Positions 26,063 through 35,404 of a DNA stretch of 64,000 bases are shown here, piece by piece. The notes beneath the pieces are model-generated. The model searched no databases, was not told the origin of the DNA, and saw only the letters and a list, made by a program, of their open reading frames with translations. Position 1 is the first letter of the stretch; each line of letters opens with the position of its first letter. The translations under genes and the position numbers were made by a program. The stretch is from UBA11612 sp963662375 (lineage in GTDB: Bacteria; Pseudomonadota; Alphaproteobacteria; Rhodospirillales; Rhodospirillaceae): assembly GCA_963662375.2 (NCBI GenBank), contig CAXXRP010000015.1, positions 434,001 through 498,000 of the forward strand. Direction: 5' to 3'.

Positions 26063-27053
26063 GGGCTTCCAAAGGTTTTTCGGGCGCCGCGATGTGCTCC
26101 ATGATGCGAAGGATGATCTGGTCGGCGGTCAGAGAGTCCGCCAGAGCTTCATAAGACAGCACCACACGGTGGCGGAAAACGTCGGGGACCAGATCGGTCA
26201 CATCCTCGGACAGCACGTAGTCGCGGCTGCGCAGAAAGGCCAACGCCCGCGCGCCTTCGATGAGATGGATGGTGGCACGCGGGCTCGCCCCGAAGGTGAT
26301 GTACTTGGCGAGGTCGCCTATGCCGTATTTTTCGGGATCGCGCGTGGCTGCGGACAAGCGAACCGCGTATTGCGTGAGTACCGGGTCCACGTAGGCGCTG
26401 CGACATTTTGCCTGAACGTCCAGCAGCTGTTCGGTGTTGGCCACCGCGGCGACAGTGACCGCCACGCCAGTCACCCGCTCGACGATGACGAATTCTTCTT
26501 CCTCGGTGGGATAGTCCACGAGCACTTTCATCATGAACCGGTCCACCTGGGCCTCGGGTAGCGGATAGGTACCCTCGGTTTCGATGGGGTTCTGGGTGGC
26601 CATGACCAGGAAAGGCGTAGGAACCTCGTGGGTGTTGCCGGCGATGGTCACCTGGTATTCCTGCATGACCTCTAAGAGTGCGCTTTGCACTTTGGCCGGC
26701 GCGCGGTTGATTTCGTCGGCGAGCAGGAGGTTGGCGAAAACCGGACCCAGCGAAGTGGTGAACTCGCTGGTTTTCTGGTTGTAGATGCGTGTGCCCACTA
26801 AATCTGCCGGTACCAGATCCGGGGTGAACTGAATGCGCTTGAAACTGCCCCGGATAGTTCTGGCAAGGGTTTTGACGGTCAGGGTCTTGGCAAGGCCCGG
26901 CACGCCTTCCACCAGCAAATGACCCTGGGCGAGAATGGCGACGAGCACGCGCTCAAGGAAATGGTCCTGGCCGACGACGACCTTTTTGACCTCATAGAGC
27001 ACGCGTTCCATTAACGCCGAAACGTCGGTGCTCGTCGGCTCGTTTGTATCCAT
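26037..27053 (-). CDS. MoxR-family AAA+ ATPase
   Basis: 338 residues. Walker A is GVPGLAKT near residue 55, Walker B with sensor region is LLADEINRAPAKVQSALLEV, and VMATQNPIETEGTYPLPEAQ is the family's sensor 1 region. The C-terminal lid begins near YITFGASPRATIHLIEGAR. It is a cytosolic chaperone-like ATPase that works with the DUF58 and VWA proteins encoded downstream. It is preceded after 23 bp by the membrane-anchored protease gene, so a single transcript of four genes is likely. Confidence 0.92.
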   Translation of the reverse strand: MDTNEPTSTDVSALMERVLYEVKKVVVGQDHFLERVLVAILAQGHLLVEGVPGLAKTLTVKTLARTIRGSFKRIQFTPDLVPADLVGTRIYNQKTSEFTTSLGPVFANLLLADEINRAPAKVQSALLEVMQEYQVTIAGNTHEVPTPFLVMATQNPIETEGTYPLPEAQVDRFMMKVLVDYPTEEEEFVIVERVTGVAVTVAAVANTEQLLDVQAKCRSAYVDPVLTQYAVRLSAATRDPEKYGIGDLAKYITFGASPRATIHLIEGARALAFLRSRDYVLSEDVTDLVPDVFRHRVVLSYEALADSLTADQIILRIMEHIAAPEKPLEAHVAVAAQS

Positions 27054-27076
27054 ATCTCCCCGCCTTTATCCGGTTG

Positions 27077-28051
27077 TTAGAACGGCGACATGCCCGCGGC
27101 GGCGGCGGCGTTTTCAATGGGAACGGCAAAACCGATGCCGATAAACACGCGCTGATCCGACGGATTGAGAATGGCTGTGACGACGCCCACCACCTCGCCG
27201 TCCGCGGTCACCAGCGGTCCGCCGGAATTTCCCGGATTGGCCGCTGCGTCGAATTGAATGAGGTTGAAGAGCGCGCGCTCGCCCTCGAGCGTGCGGTACT
27301 CGCGCTTGAGACCCGAAATCACGCCGGCGGACACAGACGGCCCAATGTCGAAGGGATAGCCGACGGCGATTACCTCGTCACCGAGGGCAAGGTCGGCGGT
27401 AGACCGCATGGTCGCTGGAACTAAATCGTCGGGCAACGTCGCGGCTTGGAGCACGGCCAGATCATCCTCCGGCTGCACGGAGATGACGTTGGCCTCGGAT
27501 TCCGATCCGTCGAAAAAGGTCACTTTGATGGAGTGGGCTGCGCCGATCACGTGAAAGTTGGTTAGAATGATGCCGGTGTCGACAATCACAACGCCTGTGC
27601 CGGTCCCATCGGGTATGTCATCGCCGCCGTCCTCGTCTTTCTTATACGCGCGCACCCGCACCACCGAAGGACGGATCACTTCATAGGCCATAGATGCCAT
27701 GGAATATTCCGGCGGCATGTTCTCAAGGGTATGGCGGACGGCGAGATCGATGTCTTTCTGAGTAAGGGAGAAGGGCGTGGCAATGAGCGCGTAACCCAAA
27801 ATGGCGATGAGCGTGAACACACCGCTGCCGACCGCCAGCACCGCCCGCTCGTGGCGTGCGTAAAAGCGGCGCCACCAGCCTTTCGGCGGTGTAGCATTTT
27901 CCGGCGCTTGACTTTCTGCGGCGGCACGCGCCCGCTGACCAGGGGGCGTACCCTCGGCGCGCGCGCAAGAGCGGTTGGATCGGCTGTAGAGGGAGACCCT
28001 TTTCATCTGGGACCGTTCATCTGGGCTGCGGACAAGATCTTCAATAGGCAA
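27077..28051 (-). CDS. Membrane-anchored trypsin-like serine protease (S1C, no PDZ)
   Basis: 324 residues. A basic cytosolic N-terminus (residues 1-70) precedes one TM helix at about 73-93 (AVLAVGSGVFTLIAILGYAL), then a DegS-like protease domain faces the periplasm. The triad is visible: His in ILTNFHVIGAAHS, Asp in PEDDLAVLQ, Ser in NPGNSGGPLV. There is no PDZ domain; the protein ends just after the protease fold (GIGFAVPIENAAAAAGMSPF). Such anchored proteases cleave periplasmic or envelope proteins. It is the first gene of the protease-moxR-DUF58-VWA operon. The start at 28051 could be replaced by ATG at residue 16. Confidence 0.85.
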   Translation of the reverse strand: MPIEDLVRSPDERSQMKRVSLYSRSNRSCARAEGTPPGQRARAAAESQAPENATPPKGWWRRFYARHERAVLAVGSGVFTLIAILGYALIATPFSLTQKDIDLAVRHTLENMPPEYSMASMAYEVIRPSVVRVRAYKKDEDGGDDIPDGTGTGVVIVDTGIILTNFHVIGAAHSIKVTFFDGSESEANVISVQPEDDLAVLQAATLPDDLVPATMRSTADLALGDEVIAVGYPFDIGPSVSAGVISGLKREYRTLEGERALFNLIQFDAAANPGNSGGPLVTADGEVVGVVTAILNPSDQRVFIGIGFAVPIENAAAAAGMSPF

Positions 28052-28399
28052 GGGTATTCAAATTCCCAGGTGAAACAAAGGAGCATTTCCGCTGTTTCAG
28101 GTGGCATGGCGGGGGGATTTGTAACAACGGCCGCGGGTGCAGCGGGACGGCTTTTGACCTACATGCAGTAGGGTTACGGCGGTAGCCGATGAGGCTGGGC
28201 ATCGGACAACGTCAACGACGGTGCCGTCTCACTAGGGTACCCCGCGTTATTTGTCCGACCTGGTTTGGTGGTGCACTTAATAATTTCCTAATCGAGATGC
28301 GGTGACTCCTCAGGCTTCGCTGTGTTACCTTCGTTCCAGCGTTGATCCATAGCGTCGACGAACGATTCTAGCTTGCTACAGTGGGGCGCTGCTTCATGC
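28052..28399. other. Intergenic region upstream of the protease-MoxR operon
   Basis: No gene supported. The part next to 28051 must carry the promoter of the minus-strand protease operon. I see no convincing -35/-10 pair, hairpin or repeat. The right end grades into the COG4315-type remnant. Confidence 0.4.
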
Positions 28400-28663
28400 C
28401 GGCGGAGGTCGCCATTCGCCAAGATCAGCGTCGCGGCGGCATCCTGACAACCCTCGACGACCCGGGCACTGGACCTGTTTGGCCGCGCGGACGGCACCAA
28501 GCAGTGGGGTTATCAGGGCTACGCACTGTACACGTCTGCCGAGGAGCCGTCGGGGGTCATATCCGGCCATGATATCTATAAACTCAACATCACCCACCGC
28601 ACCGGCGAACTCGCCGCTGCAAATTTTGGATTAGGCCTGTATTGGCGGGTGATGTCGCTGTAA
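28400..28663 (+). pseudogene. Second COG4315-type secreted repeat protein remnant
   Basis: One plus-strand frame reads LFGRADGTKQWGYQGYALYT then SAEEPSGVISGHDIYKLNIT and ends GLGLYWRVMSL at the stop 28661-28663. This has the same repeat logic (DGTxQWxYxGxxLY, then HDI, then WRV) as the remnant at 286-539. An in-frame TGA lies upstream near 28445, and the preceding residues are scattered over other frames, so the 5' part is degraded. It directly precedes the large CxxCH protein pseudogene, suggesting an ancestral two-gene operon. The two remnants differ enough to be paralogues rather than a recent duplication. Confidence 0.6.
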
Positions 28664-28756
28664 CGCTTTTTCGGGCGTCGGGCGCGGCTGCCATCGCTGC
28701 GTGCCGGATCCCGATCCGTGATTGTTCCGAAAAATCTTCGGGGGAAGGGCATTGTT

Positions 28757-30877
28757 ATGAAGATGCAAATGATACCGGTGTGGTTTGCCGCAGCGTTTGT
28801 CGTCATGCTACCGGCCATCGGTGCAAGTAACGCCGTCGAGATCGATACCGACGACATTGGCGGCGTGGTGCGCTCGGCGGCGGGGCCCGAAGCGGGTGTG
28901 TGGGTAATCGCCGAGGCATCGGGCCTCCCAACCCCATACGTGAAGATTGTGGTGACCGACGATGCGGGGTGCTATGTGCTGCCGGATCTGCCGGCTGGCG
29001 ACTACAGCGTGTGGGTGCGTGGCTACGGTCTTGTCGATTCTAATCCCGTCACAGCCGTGCCCGGCGCCGAATTGAATTTGAATGCCATAGTGGCGCCTGA
29101 CGCGGCAGCTGCGGCAGAAATCTATCCGGCCAATTACTGGTTCGCATTGTTCGAACCGCCCCGGGCGGACGCCTTTCCCGGAACGGGCCCCAACGGCAAC
29201 GGCATTCCGCCCGGATTCAAGACCCAGGTGGATTGGGTGATCCAGGTGAAAGAGAGCTGCCTGCCGTGCCATCAGTTGGGGACCAAGGTGACGTGCGAAA
29301 TGCCGAACATCGGCAACAGCGTGGAAGCTTGGGACCAACGGGTGCAAAAGGAACGTCCCGCCGACAACGTCGTCATGGGCAAAAAGTCCCACGAAATGAC
29401 GATACTCATGAGCAACGCCATGACCCGCTATGGCCGTCAACGCGCTTTGCAAATGTTCGTGAACTGGACCGATCGTATCGCGGCAGGCGCGCTACCGTCC
29501 GAGGCGCCGCCGCGCCCCAAAGGCGTTGAGCGCAACGTCGTGATCATGTTGTGGGATTGGGCCGACGGCCACTTCATTCACGACGCCATCAGCACCGACC
29601 GGCGCAATCCGACGTTTAATGCCGGCGGACTTATTTATGGACTGGACGAATTCTGAGGGCACCTGACGGTCCTTGACCCCGTGGCCCACACCACATCGCT
29701 GGTGAAGGCTCCGGATTCCGATCCGCCCCGCCCTGGTGGCTATGAGGCGGTGGTGCCCAACCCGATGATGGATCAAAAGGGCCGCATCTGGATGACCGAG
29801 ATTCCCTCCATCACCGGCGCGCTGCACCCGGAATTCTGCGCCAACCCGGCGATGAGCAAATACGCGGCCTACTATCCAATCAACTCCAACCTGGGTCATG
29901 AGATTGTGCTGTACGATCCGGCCAACGAGAAGATCGATCTCATCGACTATTGCACCAACACCAGATTTTCCAGTTCCAGCGGGACGCAGACAACACGCTG
30001 CACCTAAGCGGCGATTCCAACGTGACCACCTGGATCAACACGCGAGTGTGGGATGAAACCGGCGATCCCACTAAGGCGTTCGGATGGTGCTGGACACCAA
30101 CGGCGACGGCGAAATCACGCCGGACCGAAGCCAATAGAACCAGCCGGGTGAGGAGTTCGATCCGGTCAAAGACACGCGCATCACCAGCTATTTGTACGTC
30201 ATGGGCATCGGCCCAAGGGATTCCAGCGTGTGGTACGCCAAATTCACGTCCTTCACCCAAAGCGGCATCATCCGCTTTGTGCCCGGCACAACGCACCCGA
30301 AACTTGTTTGACCGAATACTACCAGCCGCCGCTGCGTCCCGACGGCTTCTACAGCGCCTATAACGTGCGCGGCATTGAAGTGGATTCAAATGGTGTGGCG
30401 TGGGCGGCCTGCGGCTCGGGCCAGATCGGCGCTTTCGACCGCACAAAATGCAAGGTCGTCAACGGACCGTCGGCCACGGGGCAGCATTGTCCGGAAGGCT
30501 GGACCATCTACGATACGCCCGGCCCCAAGCAACTGGGGCAAGTGGTGGGCAGCGCCGACTGGCATTATCTCGCCTGGGTCGATCTTTATAACGGGCTAGG
30601 ACTGGGCGAGGACGTGCCGGTGGTGAACGGCACCATGTCCGATTCCCTGGTGGCGCTCTTGCCCGGCGGCGAGTTCGTGTTCCTGCGGGTGCCCTATCCC
30701 ATGGGGTTTTATATGCGCTCGGTGGAGGCGCGCATTGACGATCCGGACGGGGGATGGAAAGGCCGCGGCATGTGGACCAGCTATCAGGAGGTGCCGCTGT
30801 GGCACATCGAGTCCGGTGAGGGGACCTTCGGCAAGGTGGCTAAGTTCCAAGCGCGCCCAGACCCGCTGGCCCACTAG
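28757..30877 (+). pseudogene. Large exported CxxCH / carboxypeptidase-regulatory-like beta-propeller protein, multiply inactivated
   Basis: Reassembled, this is an exported protein of about 705 residues: signal peptide (MKMQMIPVWFAAAFVVMLPA), a carboxypeptidase-regulatory-like domain (DDAGCYVLPDLPAGDYSVWV), one c-type heme-like motif CLPCHQLG, then propeller-like blades (MMDQKGRIWMTEIPSITGAL; NVRGIEVDSNGVAWAACGSG). Five lesions are visible: TGA 29654-29656 (after YGLDEF), a frameshift near 29960, another near 30085, TAG 30135-30137 (SQ*NQPGEEF, where Trp would fit), and a frameshift near 30298. The final frame is open to 30877. The many independent lesions rule out a simple sequencing error. 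The family occurs in marine and uncultured bacteria; a lyase or redox role is possible but unproven. The ATG at 28718 would add residues ahead of the signal. Confidence 0.75.
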
Positions 30878-31383
30878 TTCTCTGAGAATACCTTCTGCAT
30901 GCGAACCAGGGTGTAGCCGAAACGGCGGACGGGAAACGTGCCGGCCACGCTGAAGCCGACCGACGCATACATGCCCATCAGTTGAGCGCGCGGCACGCAA
31001 TCAAGGCGGATCGCGGCCACGCCCGCGTTTTTTGCATAATCCGCCGCCCACGAAATAATGCGTTTGCCCCAACCGCGTCCCGACGCCGCGCGGGCAACCC
31101 CCATCCTGTGCAGATAGAGTGCTTCGCCCGGATCGGACTCGGGCCATGCATGCGGGTCGGTGGTCTGCATGAGAATTGTGCCGATGATCTCACCAGCTTC
31201 CAACGCAACGATGATTTCGCCACGTTCGCCGTGCTCCCGCATCGCCTCGGTATCTATATGACGTTCTTCCCACAGTTTTTTGCCGCGGTCGGCCAACCAA
31301 AGGCGGACTTCATGTAAAATTGCCAAAACAGCGTCAACTTCCCCTGGGCGGGCGAACCTGATTTCATTGGGGAGATTCGACAT
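30874..31383 (-). CDS. GNAT-family N-acetyltransferase
   Basis: 169 residues. The acetyl-CoA-binding stretch is HRMGVARAASGRGWGKRIIS (consensus R/Q-x-x-G-x-G/A), preceded by the beta strand EIIGTILMQTT. The substrate cannot be predicted. Its 3' end overlaps the end of the dead CxxCH gene by 4 bp. It is divergent from hpnM. Confidence 0.85.
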   Translation of the reverse strand: MSNLPNEIRFARPGEVDAVLAILHEVRLWLADRGKKLWEERHIDTEAMREHGERGEIIVALEAGEIIGTILMQTTDPHAWPESDPGEALYLHRMGVARAASGRGWGKRIISWAADYAKNAGVAAIRLDCVPRAQLMGMYASVGFSVAGTFPVRRFGYTLVRMQKVFSEN

Positions 31384-31471
31384 AGTGGGTTCCGTTAATC
31401 GCCTGTCGCAGCGTCACAGAGTTGCCAATATTAGCCGTGCAGTATACGGACACTCTTATAGGGAGTCCTCA

Positions 31472-32083
31472 ATGCTTCTTCGTCTTTGCTTAGCCGCCTG
31501 TCTTTTTGGCGTTGCGCTGACCGCCGGTCCCCATGGCGCGCGCGCGGCAGACGCGCCGACCGCGGCGGTGGACAAGCTGTACGGAGCCCTTCTGGCCAAC
31601 ATGAAAGACGCCGCCGCACTGAAGTTCGAGGGGAGGCGCATGCGGCTCGCCCCGGTGGTTCGTGAAGTGTTCGATCTAGAGACCATGGCCCGTGTATCCA
31701 CCGGTGCGGCATGGCAGAAGATGTCGGTGCAAGACCGCGCGGACGTGGTGGACGCTTTCACGAAGTGGACAATCGCCAACTACGCCTCTCAGTTTGACGG
31801 CTTTGACGGTGAGAGCTTCGTGACTGCAAGCGAGGAAGACGCGGGGCGCGGCAATATGTTGGTAAATACAGAGTTGCGCACCAAGGACGAGGTCTTGGTG
31901 TTAAATTACCGGCTCCGCCAAACTGGCGATGCTTGGCGCATCATCGACATTTATATGGACGGTGCTGTCAGCCAGCTGGCCATGCGCCGGGGGGAATTCG
32001 CAGCCGTGATGGGCCAGGGCGGCGTCGATCAGTTGATCAGTCATATGCGCGTGTTGACCGCGAAACTTGCAGCGGGCGACTAA
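31472..32083 (+). CDS. hpnM: Hopanoid-associated MlaC-type periplasmic protein HpnM
   Basis: 203 residues from ATG 31472 (GGGAG at 31461-31465). Signal peptide MLLRLCLAACLFGVALTAGP with cleavage after ARA-ADA. The mature part matches the toluene-tolerance/MlaC fold: LAPVVREVFDLETMARVSTG, VLNYRLRQTGDAWRIIDIYM, AVSQLAMRRGEFAAVM. MlaC-type proteins carry lipids across the periplasm; HpnM is the hopanoid-cluster version. It converges with hpnN (4-bp overlap of stops), which supports the hopanoid assignment although the two are not co-transcribed. Confidence 0.82.
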   Translation: MLLRLCLAACLFGVALTAGPHGARAADAPTAAVDKLYGALLANMKDAAALKFEGRRMRLAPVVREVFDLETMARVSTGAAWQKMSVQDRADVVDAFTKWTIANYASQFDGFDGESFVTASEEDAGRGNMLVNTELRTKDEVLVLNYRLRQTGDAWRIIDIYMDGAVSQLAMRRGEFAAVMGQGGVDQLISHMRVLTAKLAAGD

Positions 32084-34689
32084 ACGGATTTTGACGGCGG
32101 CGCTCCCAGCAGTGCGGGCAGAACGATCAGCGTTGCGATCAACGTATATGCCATAGCCATGGTGAGGAGGATGCCCATGCTGGCGGTGCCCACATGGGCG
32201 GACAAAGCAAGGCTGCCAAAGGCGGCCGTGGTGGTCAGGGCGCTGAATAGCATAGCCCGGCCCGCCGGTGCGGCGAGCAAGGTTGCTTCGCCCTCGCGCC
32301 ACGCTGTTACAAAATAGATGGGATAAGCCACGCCGACGCCCAAGAGCAGCGGCAGGGCGATGATATTGGCAAAATTTAGTGAAAAGCCGAGGGCGCCGCA
32401 GGTGCCGAGGGTCAGTGTGGCGGCCAGCACAAGAGGCGCGAGTACGCGCAATACATCTCCCAACCGGCGCACCACAATGAATAGCAATATGATGATTGAG
32501 AGAAGGGCGAATACGGCTGCCGAGGCGAAAGCGCGGGTTACGAGATTTCCAGTCTCATAAATGATGACGGGATCGCCGATGGTTGTAGGGGCGACGCTGC
32601 GCACAGACTGGACAAAACGGGTGAGGGTAGCGATATCCGGCGCGAGGTCCGCCGGAGCAATCTGCACGCGGTAGTGGCCGTTTCGGGCGATGAAAGAATC
32701 GCGCAAGTCTCGGGGCAGGTTATCGATGGTGACGCGCGCGGCTTCCAGTCCGTTTTTCAGCGGCGCAAATGCCTCGTCAAAACCGGCGAGCAGCGCGTCT
32801 GAAAGGGATTGGAGCGTGCCGTCGTCTGCCTCGCTAGCCAGACGGCCAAGCAGTGGAACGAGGCGTTCGGCAGCCGTCTCAAGATTGCTGGCCGCGTACG
32901 GCGAGGCGAGATAAGCGCGGGTGCTGTCGCCCGCCTGCGCCGCCGCCGCGCGAATATCGGCCGTTGTCGGTGGTTCCGCCATGCCGGGCTCAAGCGCGGG
33001 GCCGAGAATGAGATAGAGATCATCGAGTATCGTGAGTTTTGTGTCCTGATTCTCGGGGATCAGGTCGAACACGGTTACGGTATATCCCACTTCGGGAAGC
33101 GCACTCAGTTGTTCCGCTAAAGGAGCGACGTCGCTCTTGTTCTCGACCAAAACATTCAGGGTATTGGGATTGACCAGAGGATCGTCCATAAGTTCAAGGG
33201 CGGTGGACATAGATTCTGTATCGGGGTCTTTGAGTTTCAGCGGATCGAAGTCGAACACGAGGCGCGGCAGGGCGGCGAGCGCCACCAGCGCGGCAAGGGC
33301 GGCGAGACTTAGCACAGCTCGCCGGCGCGCGACGATCATGCGATTGAACGGCGCCGCCCAAAGATAGCCGATATGCGCGGCCTCGCCGCGAGAGCGGCCA
33401 AGGGCGAGTAGCGCCGGAAGTAAGGTAAAGCTCAAGATTACGGCGATGATCATACCGCCGCCGGCAATGACACCGAGCTGGGAGACGCCTCGATAGTCGG
33501 TGGGCAAGAAGGAGAAGAAACCGAGTGCTGTGGCGGCTGCTGCGAGCAACAGTGGCTTCGCCATGATCGTCCCGGTTTTTTCGAGCGCCGTGCCCCGCCC
33601 CTCGGGTGTGTCGGGTCCGCCGTAGCGTTCCGCCCGATAGCGCATGCAGAATTGAATGCTGAAATCCACCGCCAGACCGATAAATATAATGGCGAAGGCG
33701 ACGGAGATAAGATTGATTTCACCCACCGACACTGCAGCCCAGCCGATGGTGAGAAGCAGGCCGACGGCAAGAGTGACGACTGCCGCCGCGACGATGCGGC
33801 CCGAGCCCAGCGCGAGGAACAGGAGAATCGTAACCAGCGTCACAGAAACGAGTCCGGCAAATCTCGTGCCTTCGGCGACGGTGACAAACTCTTCGTCGTA
33901 AAGCGGGATCTGGCCGGTTAGGCGCAGGCGGTATCCGTTTTCAGCTGTGATGCCGAGTTCGCGCGCGGCGCCGCGAATCGCCGCCGCCGCCGCGCCGCCC
34001 TGTTGAAGGGCGGCGATGTCCAATACGGGCTTTGTAACGACCATGGCGCGGGCCGATTGGTCGGGCGGCGTGAGCGCCGCGAATAACCCAGCCCAATCCA
34101 TGCTCGCCGACGCTCCGTTCAATAATTTTTCAATAACCTCGCTGGATTGAATCGCCGCCGGTGCAAACGCGTCTGTCGCCGGCTCGCCTTCAGCAGCGGC
34201 GGTGTACGCAAGGTCGAGCAGCCGAAGTAGCCCGCGGGCATTGCGGTCGGTCGCAATGGCGCCAAGTAATGGCTGACCTACGGCAAGCTCAGCGGCTAGG
34301 GCGTCCAAGTCCTCGACAGAAAGATAGAGCAGGCCGTTTTTCTCGAAGAAGGGGCCGCCGGTGGGGTTGCGTACGAACTCGAATATGTCCTCGCGTGGCG
34401 CCAATGCAGCGGCAAGGCGGTTTGCCGCTGATTGTGCGTGTTGCGCGGTCGGTCCGTCGATGACGGCGACTGTGAGATCGTACTCGCCGGGAAATTGGAT
34501 TTCGAAATTACGCTCGACGATACGGAACGGCAGGTCGCGGTCAAAGAGCGCCCTTGTATCGGTATTGAATGTTAGGAATTCCGCAGCGCCGCCGACCGCA
34601 ACGGCGGTAGCCAGGACTGCGGCCGCAAACACCAGCCAGGGGCGGCGGTGGCTAAACCCGACAATTGTGCGAACGAATGTGTTTAGCAT
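32080..34689 (-). CDS. hpnN: Hopanoid-associated RND transporter HpnN
   Basis: 869 residues with the RND (MMPL-like) layout: TM1 near residues 17-37, a large periplasmic loop, five clustered TMs (TLVTILLFLALGSGRIVAAA... ), a second loop, and a terminal TM cluster with VAYPIYFVTAWREGEA. The motif VDFSIQFCMRYRAER in the first TM cluster is typical of hopanoid-associated HpnN. HpnN moves hopanoids to the outer membrane in alphaproteobacteria. It is about 16 kb from hpnC and converges with hpnM. The full length and lack of frameshift show the transport step is retained. Confidence 0.9.
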   Translation of the reverse strand: MLNTFVRTIVGFSHRRPWLVFAAAVLATAVAVGGAAEFLTFNTDTRALFDRDLPFRIVERNFEIQFPGEYDLTVAVIDGPTAQHAQSAANRLAAALAPREDIFEFVRNPTGGPFFEKNGLLYLSVEDLDALAAELAVGQPLLGAIATDRNARGLLRLLDLAYTAAAEGEPATDAFAPAAIQSSEVIEKLLNGASASMDWAGLFAALTPPDQSARAMVVTKPVLDIAALQQGGAAAAAIRGAARELGITAENGYRLRLTGQIPLYDEEFVTVAEGTRFAGLVSVTLVTILLFLALGSGRIVAAAVVTLAVGLLLTIGWAAVSVGEINLISVAFAIIFIGLAVDFSIQFCMRYRAERYGGPDTPEGRGTALEKTGTIMAKPLLLAAAATALGFFSFLPTDYRGVSQLGVIAGGGMIIAVILSFTLLPALLALGRSRGEAAHIGYLWAAPFNRMIVARRRAVLSLAALAALVALAALPRLVFDFDPLKLKDPDTESMSTALELMDDPLVNPNTLNVLVENKSDVAPLAEQLSALPEVGYTVTVFDLIPENQDTKLTILDDLYLILGPALEPGMAEPPTTADIRAAAAQAGDSTRAYLASPYAASNLETAAERLVPLLGRLASEADDGTLQSLSDALLAGFDEAFAPLKNGLEAARVTIDNLPRDLRDSFIARNGHYRVQIAPADLAPDIATLTRFVQSVRSVAPTTIGDPVIIYETGNLVTRAFASAAVFALLSIIILLFIVVRRLGDVLRVLAPLVLAATLTLGTCGALGFSLNFANIIALPLLLGVGVAYPIYFVTAWREGEATLLAAPAGRAMLFSALTTTAAFGSLALSAHVGTASMGILLTMAMAYTLIATLIVLPALLGAPPSKSV

Positions 34690-34829
34690 GCCAGCTTAAA
34701 ACAAAATGTTGTCCAGTCGGGACGATTGTAAACTGCTCGCGGGCGGGGAATTATCGTTGTCGCATTTTGTCCTACGGTGAGACTATAATAATTCACGGAC
34801 GAATTTTGCGATGTATGGAGGATTGAATA

Positions 34830-35384
34830 ATGCAGTTGCGCGGTATCGTATCGATTTTGGCGGTGGCGGGGCTTGTGGGCGTTGGATTGGCTGTGGCTTT
34901 GCTGGCCCAGCCGGCGCAACGCGACCAGGATGCCGCCGGTACGCCCACGCGCATCAACGCCTGCGATATGATCAGCGCGGCGGATATCGAGCGGATCATC
35001 GGCGTTGCTGTGAGACGCGGTGACCGGCGTGACGACGGCATGACCCGCGATGGCGCCTATTCGTCCACGTGTTATTGGGGGACGCACGAGGTGCCGGAGG
35101 CGGGTGGGACTTATGCCATTCTCAATGCTATGTCCTGGCCGGCGGGCAGCGGTGGCGGCAAACATTTCTTAGAGTCCTTCCATCAGGCGGCGGAGGAGCA
35201 CGTGATTCCCATGGAGCCCGTGCCGCTTTCCTACGGCGACCAGTCCTTATGGTGGGGCGACGGCGTGGCGGTGTCGGTTGGCGATGTGAGTTTCGGGATT
35301 TCCGTACGCCACTCAAGCCCGGACAAATCCATTCGCCGGATCATGGAAGAGATGTTGGCGAAAAAAATGCTCGAGAATTTCTAA
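34830..35384 (+). CDS. Exported or membrane-anchored protein of unknown function
   Basis: 184 residues, ATG 34830 preceded by GGAGG at 34817-34821. A TM/signal segment (SILAVAGLVGVGLAVALLAQ) is followed by a soluble domain with ACDMISAADIERIIGVAV and STCYWGTHEVPE. The pattern Cys-x-x-x-S/T-x-x-[ED]-[IV]-[EA]-x-[IV]-[LI]-G is common in DUF3558-like periplasmic proteins that start with a Cys and a helix containing a Glu, but I cannot assign it firmly. The TATAAT at 34784-34789 may be its -10. Divergent from hpnN. Confidence 0.6.
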   Translation: MQLRGIVSILAVAGLVGVGLAVALLAQPAQRDQDAAGTPTRINACDMISAADIERIIGVAVRRGDRRDDGMTRDGAYSSTCYWGTHEVPEAGGTYAILNAMSWPAGSGGGKHFLESFHQAAEEHVIPMEPVPLSYGDQSLWWGDGVAVSVGDVSFGISVRHSSPDKSIRRIMEEMLAKKMLENF

Positions 35385-35404
35385 GCCGCAAATTTTCCAA
35401 TCGC

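Noticed and set aside
34757..34789. Full promoter for the gene at 34830
   Set aside because: TATAAT at 34784-34789 is good, but the nearest TTGT-type -35 candidates are 11 or 21 bp away, so only the -10 is noted.
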